Shown: positions 14,942 to 23,270 of the stretch, in pieces | How the letters are laid out: every line of letters starts with the position of its first letter | Numbering within the stretch: the first letter of the stretch is position 1 | Source: Claveliimonas monacensis | GTDB lineage: Bacteria; Bacillota; Clostridia; Lachnospirales; Lachnospiraceae | Direction of reading: 5' to 3' | DNA: 64,000 nucleotides | Assembly (NCBI RefSeq): GCF_014982975.1 | Contig: NZ_JADCKL010000006.1 | Span: forward strand, 1-64,000 | Notes under the pieces: generated by a model | Database searches by the model: none | What the model was told of the DNA's origin: nothing | What the model saw: the letters and a program-made list of their open reading frames with translations, nothing else | Made by a program: the position numbers and the translations under genes

Positions 14942-17317
14942 CTACAGCCGATCCCTGTACGCTTTTACGGAAAATGTACAGATCAGCTCTTTTTCTTCTC
15001 CCCTGTAAACACACAGGCGCCCCTCTCCTTCTTCGCCTGTGGTGCGAATATAGCAGCCGGTCATGCCTCCTTCAAGAGCGATGGCGGCAGGGCCGCAGAT
15101 CGCAATGCACCCTTCCGTCTCAAACCGCAGCACATCGTGAGCGTAGGGAACCAGATTCCCGTTCTGATCCACAGCGCGCAGGCGGACAGTCGCCATATCC
15201 CAGGTATCTCCGTCTACAAGTACGTCCGTATCACAGATGCCTTCCAGGTGGATTTGCTCCACAGGGGAGACCGTCACCGTGCGGGTGATTTGATCCCCCT
15301 GCAGGGCCTCAAACTTCCAGACAGCCGTCTCTTCTCCCCAGCTTCCCATATATTTTTCTTCTTCCTGGAGGGCAGCCTCTTCTTTCTCCACCTGCGGTTT
15401 GTCTCCCTCTCCAAAAACGGACAGATACAGTCTGCGCAGCCAGCCTGCCAGGCCTGTGCTCCGTCCCCCTCCTGCCTGGTTTGCATCTGCTTTATCCGTC
15501 TCCGCCTGTCCGGAAACCGGCGCCGCCGCAGACGGGTCATTCCCGATCAACACCGGGGGATGCGCAAGATGAGGATACTTCTTTGTGGGAAAATACTCCC
15601 CGGCCAGCGTGTCATTTTTGTAGAGACGCACCTTTTCTCCATTGGTAAATACCGCCACTTCCCCGATCTGCCCTGCCGGATGATCTCCGATACTCATGGT
15701 ACTGCTGACCGCCAGTACCGGCCATCTTTCCTGGCAGGAGGCGTAGACACTGGCCGCCAGTTTGGGATTGCGGAACATATCCATCACTCCGTGATAACAG
15801 ATCCTGTCCCCGCTGCCGAAATCCTTGTGGGTATTGTAGTCGAACATGCACCAGCCAAAAGTCCCGCCGATATCCTCATGCGCAGCGGCGCTGTCCAGAA
15901 CCCGGACGTGCCGCATGGCATGCTCTTTCCTGTGCTCCTCATCGTCAAAGGCCTTTGTGGGATACATATGACCGCCATACTCTGTGATAAAGTACGCCTT
16001 CTCCATGTCCGGCGTCACTGCCTCTTTCGGATCGCAGCCCGGATTGTCTCCTGTATGGCTGAAGTCATTGTACGTATAGACATCTTCCAGAAGGCTGCTG
16101 TTTTTCAGGCACCGCACCCCGCCTGTAGGCCTGGAAGGATCCAGTCTGTGAGCTGCTTCCACGGTCCTCCTGTACAGGTCATCGTCATCCCTGCTTTCAT
16201 TGATCCGGACACCCCACATGAAAATACTGGGATGGTTCCGGTACTGCCGCACCATATCCTCTGTATTTTTCACTGCCTGGTCTTTCCATTTTTCTCCGCC
16301 AATGTGCTGCCATCCTGGGATCTCTGTAAACACTAAAAGCCCCAGCTCATCACAGCGATCCAGAAACGCATGGCTCTGCGGATAGTGGCTGGTCCGCACT
16401 GCATTGCATCCCAGCTCATACTTCAGGATTTCCGCGTCCAGCCTCTGGGCTCTGGCCGGAGCCGCATAGCCCATATAGGGCCAGCTCTGATGGCGATTCA
16501 GCCCTCTGATCTTCACCTTTTTTCCGTTCAGATAACATCCGTCCTGCTTCATCTCGATCCTTCGGAAGCCAAAGCGCACCTGAGCTGTGTCCATGACATT
16601 TCCGAACTTCACAAGTTCCAGCTGGAGCGTATAGAGACAGGGATCCTCCGTATCCCACAGCTTTGCCCTGGGAACATGCATATGGAAATGATCCTGAAAA
16701 TTCTGCTCTTCCAGCCGGGCATAGACCTCTCCGTCCTCTCCCAGCACCCGGGCCCGGATCTGGCAGTCCCGTGCTCCCTCTGCCTCTATCTTTGCTTCCA
16801 GATGTCTCCTGTCATCAGGTATGACAAAGACGTCCCGGAAATGCATGTTTTCCCGCACTTCCAGATAGGCCGGGCGGTAGATGCCTCCGTATGTCATATA
16901 GTCGATCACATAGCCAAAGGGCGGAATATCCAGGCTCTCCCGGCTGTCCACCTTGACCACGATCCGGTTTGTCTGGCCGTACCGCAGAAGCCGCGACAGG
17001 TCCGCCGCAAAGGCTGTGTAGCCGCACCCGTGGACGCCGGCGGACTTCCCGTTACAGTACACCTCCGCCTGGTGGGCCGCTCCCTCCAGGGTCAGTGTGA
17101 CGCATTTTCCCTCCCAGTCTTTTGGGATATCTATCTCTTTAATATAGGCACTCACCATCTGGTAATCCTTCTCACTGCAGTAACGCAGAGGAAGCATTTG
17201 TACTGTGTGGGGAATCTGGACCAGCTCCAGCTCCTCCAGCTTCTCAGACGGCATGCTGTTCAGGCTTCCAGTGTAGTGCTGTGTAAAGTACCAGTTGTGA
17301 TTGATCTGATAGCGCAT
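14942..17317 (-). CDS. Glycoside hydrolase family 2 protein (beta-galactosidase/glucuronidase-like)
   Basis: 791 residues, no signal peptide, so cytoplasmic. Sugar-binding jelly roll (1-185), Ig-like domain (185-280), then the TIM barrel with 'NRHQSWPYMGYAAP' and general acid/base Glu in 'WGVRINESRDDD' and nucleophile Glu in 'ITEYGGHMYP'. A low-complexity Ala/Gly/Glu-rich insert (about 595-660) precedes a C-terminal beta domain. GH2 enzymes release terminal beta-linked galactose, glucuronic acid or mannose; the insert and acidic 'DDDD' near the active site make exact specificity uncertain. Forms an operon with the MATE exporter. Confidence 0.85.
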   Translation of the reverse strand: MRYQINHNWYFTQHYTGSLNSMPSEKLEELELVQIPHTVQMLPLRYCSEKDYQMVSAYIKEIDIPKDWEGKCVTLTLEGAAHQAEVYCNGKSAGVHGCGYTAFAADLSRLLRYGQTNRIVVKVDSRESLDIPPFGYVIDYMTYGGIYRPAYLEVRENMHFRDVFVIPDDRRHLEAKIEAEGARDCQIRARVLGEDGEVYARLEEQNFQDHFHMHVPRAKLWDTEDPCLYTLQLELVKFGNVMDTAQVRFGFRRIEMKQDGCYLNGKKVKIRGLNRHQSWPYMGYAAPARAQRLDAEILKYELGCNAVRTSHYPQSHAFLDRCDELGLLVFTEIPGWQHIGGEKWKDQAVKNTEDMVRQYRNHPSIFMWGVRINESRDDDDLYRRTVEAAHRLDPSRPTGGVRCLKNSSLLEDVYTYNDFSHTGDNPGCDPKEAVTPDMEKAYFITEYGGHMYPTKAFDDEEHRKEHAMRHVRVLDSAAAHEDIGGTFGWCMFDYNTHKDFGSGDRICYHGVMDMFRNPKLAASVYASCQERWPVLAVSSTMSIGDHPAGQIGEVAVFTNGEKVRLYKNDTLAGEYFPTKKYPHLAHPPVLIGNDPSAAAPVSGQAETDKADANQAGGGRSTGLAGWLRRLYLSVFGEGDKPQVEKEEAALQEEEKYMGSWGEETAVWKFEALQGDQITRTVTVSPVEQIHLEGICDTDVLVDGDTWDMATVRLRAVDQNGNLVPYAHDVLRFETEGCIAICGPAAIALEGGMTGCYIRTTGEEGEGRLCVYRGEEKELICTFSVKAYRDRL

Positions 17318-17413
17318 GTTGCCCTCCTTTGTAAGTCTGCCTTTCGATTTCTCTGTAGAATATGATAGCGCAGGGAGGAGTATATTACAAGCGGGAACCC
17401 GGCTAAATGTTCC

Positions 17414-18571
17414 CTACACTCCGCCCAGAAGCAGCGCCTCTAAAAGCAGCAGTGCAAGAAACAGCACATTCCAGAATGTAAACACCTTCATAAAGCTCCC
17501 CCTGCTCTGGGGATACTCTCTTGTCACGATCTTGTAAGAGATGAGGCTGGCCAGGGAAGCGATCAGCGTCCCCAGGCCCCCCAGATTCACTCCTGTCAGA
17601 AGAGGCTGTATCCGGTCAGTAAATCCGGACAGAAGGATTGCTGCCGGCACGTTGCTCATGACCTGGCTGGCCAGGACGCCTGTCAGCAGCTCCCGCCCTT
17701 CCACCGCGGAGACAAGCGCCTCACTGACCAGCGGGATCCTCTTCATATTTCCCACAAAAATAAAGAAAAAGAGAAAAGTGAAGAGGAGGAAATAGTCTAC
17801 CTCCAGGTACAGCCTCAGGTCCAGAAGCATCACGGCCACTGCCACGCAGAAGAGCACTGGAAGATAGGGCAGCATCCGAAACACCACCAGCAGGCAGAGT
17901 ACAAGGAGGAGCAGAAAGGGAAGGATATCCCCGGCCAGTCTTTTTCCGGCCCTCCCGCTCTCCTTCTCCGCCTCCTTCTCTGTCCTCTTTCCCAACTCTA
18001 CTTCCATCAGCGGCTCATCCCGGCCTGCAAACGCTGCCGCCAGAAGAAGCAGGAGTGAAAGTCCCGCATAGGGAAGGACAGCTCCCGCAAACTGGCCTGC
18101 CGTAAGCTTTGAGACCGAATACAGATACAGATTTTGAGGGTTTCCGATAGGGGTTGCCATGCTCCCCAGGTTGGCCCCTATCGTCTCCAGCACCACCAGC
18201 TTCACGATCCGCTCCTCATTACCGGTCATGCGGAATACCAGCATCGTAAAAGGGACAAAGGTGAGCAGCGTCACATCATTGGTAATGATCATGCTGGAGA
18301 AGAAGCAGAGCAGCACCATGACAGCAGACAGTGCCCGCAGGCTCCCCGCCTTCCTTAGGAGCACATGCCCCAACAGGGTGAACACACCTTTGGACCTGAG
18401 TCCCGCCACAAGGATCATGAGACAGAAAAGCAGAGCAATGGTCCGCCAGTCCGGATAACTCAGATAGGTCCCGTCCGGTCTCACAAAAAAGGCGGACAAA
18501 ACCGCCAGAAGGAGGGACACACAGAATACCGTTTCATTTTTCAGGATATTTTTTAAGATCTTTTTCGCCAT
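17414..18571 (-). CDS. SLC13/CitMHS-type anion permease (YbiR-like)
   Basis: 385 residues, about 10-11 hydrophobic helices. 'MIITNDVTLLTFVPFTM' and 'GANLGSMATPIGNPQNLYLY' are the paired hairpin motifs of the ion transporter superfamily (DASS/ArsB/CitMHS), where Asn and Pro-Ile-Gly-Asn-Pro residues bind the substrate anion. The middle is a charged cytoplasmic loop (about 190-215). Closest in style to E. coli YbiR. Possible substrates are dicarboxylates, sulfate or arsenite; no arsenic regulator is nearby. Confidence 0.8.
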   Translation of the reverse strand: MAKKILKNILKNETVFCVSLLLAVLSAFFVRPDGTYLSYPDWRTIALLFCLMILVAGLRSKGVFTLLGHVLLRKAGSLRALSAVMVLLCFFSSMIITNDVTLLTFVPFTMLVFRMTGNEERIVKLVVLETIGANLGSMATPIGNPQNLYLYSVSKLTAGQFAGAVLPYAGLSLLLLLAAAFAGRDEPLMEVELGKRTEKEAEKESGRAGKRLAGDILPFLLLLVLCLLVVFRMLPYLPVLFCVAVAVMLLDLRLYLEVDYFLLFTFLFFFIFVGNMKRIPLVSEALVSAVEGRELLTGVLASQVMSNVPAAILLSGFTDRIQPLLTGVNLGGLGTLIASLASLISYKIVTREYPQSRGSFMKVFTFWNVLFLALLLLEALLLGGV

Positions 18572-18611
18572 TTTTCTTTCTCCCTGCCCTGAAGAATTTT
18601 ACAGGGCACAC

Positions 18612-18640
18612 AAAAGCCCGCCGTCTCCCCGGCGGGCCGC
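18612..18640 (-). terminator. Terminator after glnK
   Basis: GC-rich hairpin (GCCCGCCG…CGGCGGGC) followed on the minus strand by TTTTG. It ends the amtB-glnK transcript. Confidence 0.8.
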
Positions 18641-18687
18641 TTTCCTATTATATATCCTGTCATCTGTTCATGCAACACCTGATCCGT

Positions 18688-19047
18688 CTACTCAAACTCC
18701 GACTGGACCGCATCATATCCGGTCTCTTTTGTCCGGATCTTCATGACACTCCTGATTTCATAGCTGAAGATTTTCCCATCTCCCACATCCCCGGTAAAGG
18801 CCGCTTTCTGAATAGTGTCGATGACCTTTTTCTCCCACTCCTCCGAGGATACCACGATTTCAAATTTAATCTTGGGCTGAAGGAAAATATCGATCTCCGA
18901 TCCACGGACCACTTCCTTGTATCCTCTCTGAGCGCCGCATCCCATAACCTGGGACACGGTAATGCCGTTGACTTCTATCTGATTGAGGGCGTCTTTCACT
19001 TCCTCAAACTTTTCTTCTCTGACGATTGCTTCCACCTTGATCAGCAT
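18688..19047 (-). CDS. glnK: PII nitrogen-regulatory protein (GlnK)
   Basis: 119 residues from the ATG behind AGGAGGAAGAAAT; a longer frame upstream has no ribosome binding site. PII proteins sense 2-oxoglutarate, ATP and ADP and plug the AmtB channel. The T-loop reads 'GAQRGYKEVVRGSEIDIF': the Tyr that is uridylylated in enteric PII (RGAEY) is Ile52 here, so uridylylation is unlikely. The B-loop 'TGDVGDGKIF' is intact for nucleotide binding. Gene lies 40 nt after amtB, the standard pairing. Confidence 0.93.
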   Translation of the reverse strand: MLIKVEAIVREEKFEEVKDALNQIEVNGITVSQVMGCGAQRGYKEVVRGSEIDIFLQPKIKFEIVVSSEEWEKKVIDTIQKAAFTGDVGDGKIFSYEIRSVMKIRTKETGYDAVQSEFE

Positions 19048-19087
19048 ATATTTCTTCCTCCTCATGCTCTTATCAAAATATTTCCGT

Positions 19088-20326
19088 TTAGTCAAAACCA
19101 TTGAAGGACGGGTAAGCGTTCTCCCCATGCTGGGTCACATCAAGTCCGATCATCTCGTCCTTCTCATCTACCCGGAGTCTGGTAAAGATGCGGATCACGC
19201 CTATGCAGATGAGCGAGCCGACCACTGCGACCGCTATGGTAACAATAATACTGATGACCTGAGCGACAAACAGCCCTGTCTCTCCGAACACCAGTCCGTC
19301 CCACTGTGCCACAGAGTTGATGGAGCTCTGTCCGAAAAGCCCGGTGGCTATGCCGCCCCAGATACCGCCGATCCCATGGCACCCGAAAGCGTCCAGGGAG
19401 TCGTCTATCTTCAGTCTGTGTTTGATCAGATTGATCATAAAGTAGCAGATGGGGCTCACGAGGGCACCGATGATAAACGCAGACCAGACAGGTACAAATC
19501 CGGCTCCCGGCGTGATCGCCACAAGGCCCACCACAAGACCGGTGCAGGCGCCCACCAGTGTGGGCTTTCCCTCTTTTGCCGTGTCAATGAGCATCCAGGA
19601 AAGAAGAGCTGTCGCCGCGGACACGGATGTAGTCATAAAGGCGTGGGCCGCAAGGCCGTCGGCTGCCAGGGCACTCCCCGCATTAAAGCCATACCACCCA
19701 AACCACAGAAGGGATGCTCCCAGAACAACAAAAGGAATATTGTGGATGCGGTAGGATGTCTTCTCATAACCTTTGCGCCTCCCAAGGTAAACAGCGAGCA
19801 CCAGCGCGCTCACTCCTGAGCTGATGTGGACTACATTTCCTCCCGCAAAATCCACAGAGCCGAGGGCTGCGAGAAATCCTCCCTGCCCCCATACCATATG
19901 AGCCATGGGATAGTAGACGATGACAGACCAGAGAGCGATAAAGGCAAACAGCGCCTTGAATTTCATCCTGCCCACCACAGCCCCGGTAATGAGAGCCGGC
20001 GTGATCATGGCAAACATCATCTGGAATCCCGCATACACAAGATGGGGAATGGTGTCCGAATAAGGTCCTGCGTCCCATCCCACGCCGTTAAACGCCAGCC
20101 AGCCGAAATCTCCGATCACCCCGCCATGGTCACTGCCGAATGCAAGGGAATAGCCAAAGAGCACCCACATAAATACGGACAGTCCCATGATCGCCACGCA
20201 GGCCATCATGGTGTTTACCACATTTTTCCTCCTGACCAGACCTCCGTAGAAAAAAGCCAGCCCCGGCGTCATAATAAATACAAGCGCCGCACAGATCATC
20301 ATAAATCCAGTGTTTCCTGTGTCCAT
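19088..20326 (-). CDS. amtB: Ammonium transporter AmtB
   Basis: 412 residues with about 11 transmembrane helices, start behind GGGAGG. Signature 'GGNVVHISSGVSALVLA' carries the first pore His; 'DAFGCHGIGGIWGGIATG' carries the second, giving the twin-His site of Amt/Rh channels. The early segment 'PGLAFFYGGLVRRKNVVNTMM' is typical. Takes up ammonium under nitrogen limitation and is regulated by the adjacent GlnK. Expression is probably also controlled by the terminator-like hairpin in its leader. Confidence 0.96.
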   Translation of the reverse strand: MDTGNTGFMMICAALVFIMTPGLAFFYGGLVRRKNVVNTMMACVAIMGLSVFMWVLFGYSLAFGSDHGGVIGDFGWLAFNGVGWDAGPYSDTIPHLVYAGFQMMFAMITPALITGAVVGRMKFKALFAFIALWSVIVYYPMAHMVWGQGGFLAALGSVDFAGGNVVHISSGVSALVLAVYLGRRKGYEKTSYRIHNIPFVVLGASLLWFGWYGFNAGSALAADGLAAHAFMTTSVSAATALLSWMLIDTAKEGKPTLVGACTGLVVGLVAITPGAGFVPVWSAFIIGALVSPICYFMINLIKHRLKIDDSLDAFGCHGIGGIWGGIATGLFGQSSINSVAQWDGLVFGETGLFVAQVISIIVTIAVAVVGSLICIGVIRIFTRLRVDEKDEMIGLDVTQHGENAYPSFNGFD

Positions 20327-20361
20327 AAAAATACCTCCCGTGTTTCCTTTAGATTAAAACG

Positions 20362-20409
20362 AAAAAACGCCTGACCGGTGGAGGCGTTTTTCCGTCTCAC
20401 CGTCAGGCG
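20362..20409 (-). promoter_or_regulatory. amtB leader hairpin, candidate attenuator
   Basis: Minus strand: CGCCTGAC…GTCAGGCG (8 bp) extended by GGTG/CACC with one bulge, followed directly by TTTTTT. It lies between the promoter (20427-20455) and the amtB ribosome binding site, so unless it is overcome, transcription should stop before amtB. Nitrogen genes in Clostridia are known targets of ANTAR-type antitermination; whether that applies here is inference. Confidence 0.7.
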
Positions 20410-20426
20410 TCTTTGTCTTGTGGCTA

Positions 20427-20455
20427 AGTCTAGCAGATGAAGGGTCTGAAATCAA
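20427..20455 (-). promoter_or_regulatory. amtB promoter
   Basis: Minus strand: TTGATT (20450-20455), 17-bp spacer, TAGACT (20427-20432). Transcription would start about 10 nt before the leader hairpin. Confidence 0.75.
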
Positions 20456-20533
20456 GAAAAATCGTTTCAAAAATAGCAATTTTGTTGAAAATTAAATAAT
20501 TTTTTCGAAATTTTCTTCTATTTTCAGCCAAAT

Positions 20534-20797
20534 CTACAAAGCCATGTGGTGCGTGCCTTTGTACTTTTCCCGGGTAGCAAGTCCTCCCCGTATGTGCCGC
20601 TCAGACTTGTTTACATCCAGGATCTTCCTGGCCTCCGCCGCCAGGGACGGATTGATCTGGAGAAGGCGGTCGGTTACGTCTTTATGTATGGTCGACTTAC
20701 TGACCCCAAACTGCTTAGCCGTCTGCCTCACTGTAGCCTTATGTTCAATGATATAACATGCGATCTCTACTGCCCTCTCCTCAATATACTCTTTCAT
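20534..20797 (-). CDS. spoIIID: Sporulation transcriptional regulator SpoIIID
   Basis: 87 residues. The sequence (MKEYIEERAVEIACYIIEH… FGVSKSTIHKDVTDRL …RHIRGGLATREKYK) aligns along its length with SpoIIID of Bacillus, including the HTH and the basic C-terminal helix that contacts DNA. SpoIIID acts in the mother cell after sigma-E, activating or repressing many sporulation genes. The start is fixed by this alignment although the Shine-Dalgarno sequence (GCAGGGG) is buried in a 14-bp hairpin. Confidence 0.95.
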   Translation of the reverse strand: MKEYIEERAVEIACYIIEHKATVRQTAKQFGVSKSTIHKDVTDRLLQINPSLAAEARKILDVNKSERHIRGGLATREKYKGTHHMAL

Positions 20798-20838
20798 AAA
20801 AACCCCTGCATACATTCTTTTTACAATGTATGCAGGGG
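20798..20838 (-). promoter_or_regulatory. Hairpin covering the spoIIID ribosome binding site
   Basis: Perfect 14-bp inverted repeat (20803-20816 with 20825-20838; arms begin CCCCTGCATACATT) with an 8-nt loop, followed by TTTTT and then the spoIIID ATG. It looks like an intrinsic terminator of the upstream membrane-protein gene, and it also sequesters the GGGG of the spoIIID ribosome binding site. A possible sigma-E promoter (GCATGAC at 20847-20853, 14-bp spacer, CATACATT at 20825-20832) would start RNA inside the loop and so free the site. Confidence 0.7.
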
Positions 20839-20955
20839 AATAAAGAGTCATGCTTTTCTTTCAAAACCAGCTCATTACAATTCCTGTCTATTCTCCTAAT
20901 CAGGAAATATTAGCCTTGTCTTCCCACCTCGATATTATGTGGCAGTTTGCTTCAT

Positions 20956-21792
20956 CTACTGCTTTTCAGACACATTTTTATGGCCGGGAAGATTGGACGC
21001 AACCCGTTTTGGCATGTTTTGGGGCAAATTGATCTGTATTCCAAATAATATTCGAACAAACCAAACCATAAATAATAATACAACAATGGGAATTAAACAG
21101 GATGTGACCAACATTACAGCAATCATTTCAATAAAATGATTTAAAACCTTTTCACCTTTTTCCAATAAACCCGCTGCCCCATCTTTGATCTTTGACAATG
21201 CTTTATCGATTATATTACCTTCCGAATCTGTGTTTTCGTCTATTTCATTTGTTATCTCATCAGCCTCTTCCATGACCATTTCCACAGATGCATCGTACGT
21301 TTGCTCTATTATTGCCGAAGCCTTCATACTTATCGGGATAATCATAAATATAACCAGCGCAAAAGCTGCCATTTTTATTGCCAGCATTTTAAAAAATGTT
21401 CTATTCAGACATATTCCTATTCCCAAAAGGATACAGGCTGCTGGAATCAATATAGTAAACGCCGCATACCCAGTAAGTGTAACTAGATATTTTTCCAGGA
21501 AAACAACCATTAGAATGATCATAAAATATGAGGTCAGGTCTGCCAGTTTATTTGCTACAGGTGTTGTAGCATCTCCAGGGATTGCCGCAATTGCAGCAGA
21601 TGCCGCCGCTGAGGCCGCTGTCAGTTTCAAAACATCTGCTTTCTTTTCATCTAAAGACTCTATTGTTTTCGTATGATTTTCCGGATTGCTTGCCGCCTTT
21701 GAAAATACATTTATTGACAGAAACGCCACTACAAAAAGCACCAATACCACCGCTATTCTTTTTGCACCTATCTTTTGTATTATCTTCATCAT
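20956..21792 (-). CDS. Uncharacterised multi-pass membrane protein
   Basis: 278 residues, start behind GGAGTAAAGAAA. Features: N-terminal hydrophobic segment with possible signal cleavage near 'SKAAS' (about 12-34), an Ala-rich helix (58-75), three to four further hydrophobic segments, an acidic 'EEADEITNEIDENTDSEG' region (about 175-195), and a basic C-terminus. No catalytic motif visible. AT content is higher than in the neighbours. It stands upstream of spoIIID and may end at the hairpin there. Function unknown. Confidence 0.7.
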   Translation of the reverse strand: MMKIIQKIGAKRIAVVLVLFVVAFLSINVFSKAASNPENHTKTIESLDEKKADVLKLTAASAAASAAIAAIPGDATTPVANKLADLTSYFMIILMVVFLEKYLVTLTGYAAFTILIPAACILLGIGICLNRTFFKMLAIKMAAFALVIFMIIPISMKASAIIEQTYDASVEMVMEEADEITNEIDENTDSEGNIIDKALSKIKDGAAGLLEKGEKVLNHFIEMIAVMLVTSCLIPIVVLLFMVWFVRILFGIQINLPQNMPKRVASNLPGHKNVSEKQ

Positions 21793-21905
21793 TTTCTTTA
21801 CTCCTTCGCAAAACCTGCTCGTTGGATTTACTTATCCAATATTTCATCTAGAAGAATGCTCCTCAACCAGTCTGTTTTTCGACTTTTCACATGTTCTCAC
21901 TGCAT

Positions 21906-21930
21906 AAAAAGGCAGGGCGCACGCCCTGCC
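21906..21930 (-). terminator. Terminator after trigger-factor-like lipoprotein gene
   Basis: Hairpin GGCAGGGCG / CGCCCTGCC with a tiny loop, followed on the minus strand by TTTTT. Confidence 0.8.
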
Positions 21931-21970
21931 TGAAGCTCTCTTTAGTTGGAAGTAGATCCCGGTCCCTGTC

Positions 21971-23026
21971 CTACTCTGCCGAGTCACTGACTACCTGTAT
22001 GCAGTTGTCAGCCAGCCACTCCTGCACGATCTGCTGAATCACCATATCCTTCAGCTCCTCCTCAGTGGCCGCCTCCTTCAGCGCATCCACATCCTCAAAG
22101 CCATAGGTCTCGGCCAGGTCTTTGAAATGCTCTTCATACTCCTCATCTGTCGGTGTCAGGTTCTCTTCATCCGCAATAGCCCTGGCAACATACTTCTGCT
22201 TGACGGACTGCTGCGCAGCTTCCTCAGCCTGGCTCTCAAAGCCGGACACATCCATGTTCATCTGGCTTGAGATAAAGTCCTCATAGCTCATGCCATAGGT
22301 CTCTGCTGCATCCTTGTACTGCTGGACCAGCTGATCCTTGATCTCATTCACTTCATCCTCGGGATACTTCTCCACCTCTGCCTTCTCAAGCACAGCATTC
22401 CAGGCCTCTGACTCCAGACTATAATTGTAATTTTCCTCTGCGGACTCCTCCAGCGTCTTCTTTACTTCCTCCCGGTACTCGTCCACAGTGCTGGACTCTT
22501 CAGACACCGTCTTTACAAAGTCATCGTTCACTTCCGGGAGAGTGCTGATGGAGTTGACTGTGATGGTAAAGGTCACCGGTTTGCCGGAGAATTCCGGGTT
22601 TCCTGTGTAGGGGTCCGGGAACTGGCCATTCCAGTCAAAAGTCTCCCCTGCATTGTGCCCGATAATGCTGTCCTCAAATCCATCGATAAACTGACCGGAG
22701 CCAATGGTCAGGTCATATCCCTGGCCGGAACCTCCGTCAAACTCCTGGCCGTCCATTTTTCCCACGAAATCGATGTTGGCAATATCACCTTTCTGTACGG
22801 GACGATCCGTCACCTGCTGGGCATTCTGCTGCTGTACAGAGGCAATATAGCTGTCTATATCTTCATCTGTCACTTCCTCTTTATCGGCCACCTTATCTAC
22901 TTCTATCCCTTTGTACCCGCCGACCGTCACATACTCATTGGACGCCTGGTTGCCGCCGGAGCATCCTGCCAGTGCCGCGGAGCATGTCAGTATGCCAGCC
23001 AGTAAAAGCGCTGCTTTCCTTTTCAT
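21971..23026 (-). CDS. Secreted FKBP/trigger-factor-like prolyl isomerase lipoprotein
   Basis: 351 residues. Signal peptide with lipobox LAGC (19-22), so anchored outside the cell. It contains an FKBP domain ('VQKGDIANIDFVGKMDGQEFDGGSGQGYDLTIGSGQFIDGFED'), then an extended helical region ('VDEYREEVKKTLEE…') like the C-terminal chaperone arms of trigger factor. The ribosome-binding N-domain (FRxGxxP) is absent. Likely acts as a foldase for exported proteins, comparable to PrsA. Many Firmicutes annotate this type simply as trigger factor; the lipobox argues against a ribosomal role. Confidence 0.85.
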   Translation of the reverse strand: MKRKAALLLAGILTCSAALAGCSGGNQASNEYVTVGGYKGIEVDKVADKEEVTDEDIDSYIASVQQQNAQQVTDRPVQKGDIANIDFVGKMDGQEFDGGSGQGYDLTIGSGQFIDGFEDSIIGHNAGETFDWNGQFPDPYTGNPEFSGKPVTFTITVNSISTLPEVNDDFVKTVSEESSTVDEYREEVKKTLEESAEENYNYSLESEAWNAVLEKAEVEKYPEDEVNEIKDQLVQQYKDAAETYGMSYEDFISSQMNMDVSGFESQAEEAAQQSVKQKYVARAIADEENLTPTDEEYEEHFKDLAETYGFEDVDALKEAATEEELKDMVIQQIVQEWLADNCIQVVSDSAE

Positions 23027-23206
23027 GTCTACACCTCTTAATCCTTGATTCTTTCTTCTGTATCCTTCATCCTTAGCCGGATACTCGTATCAGTATAGCA
23101 CATCCCGCTTTTGAATAAAAGTGGCTTTATACTTTTTTCATTTCCTTCTCTCCGAAAAACAGGAGTGCAGGAAGCCAGAAAACACAAAATCCACGCAAGA
23201 AAAACA

Positions 23207-23235
23207 TTGCGCATCCCCCTAAACAATGTTAAAAT
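23207..23235 (+). promoter_or_regulatory. Promoter of the 23271 membrane-protein gene
   Basis: TTGCGC (23207-23212), 17-bp spacer, TAAAAT (23230-23235), followed 19 bases later by the GAGGAGG ribosome binding site region. Confidence 0.6.
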
Positions 23236-23270
23236 ATACTGTGCATTATTACATAGTGAGGAGGTTTCCC

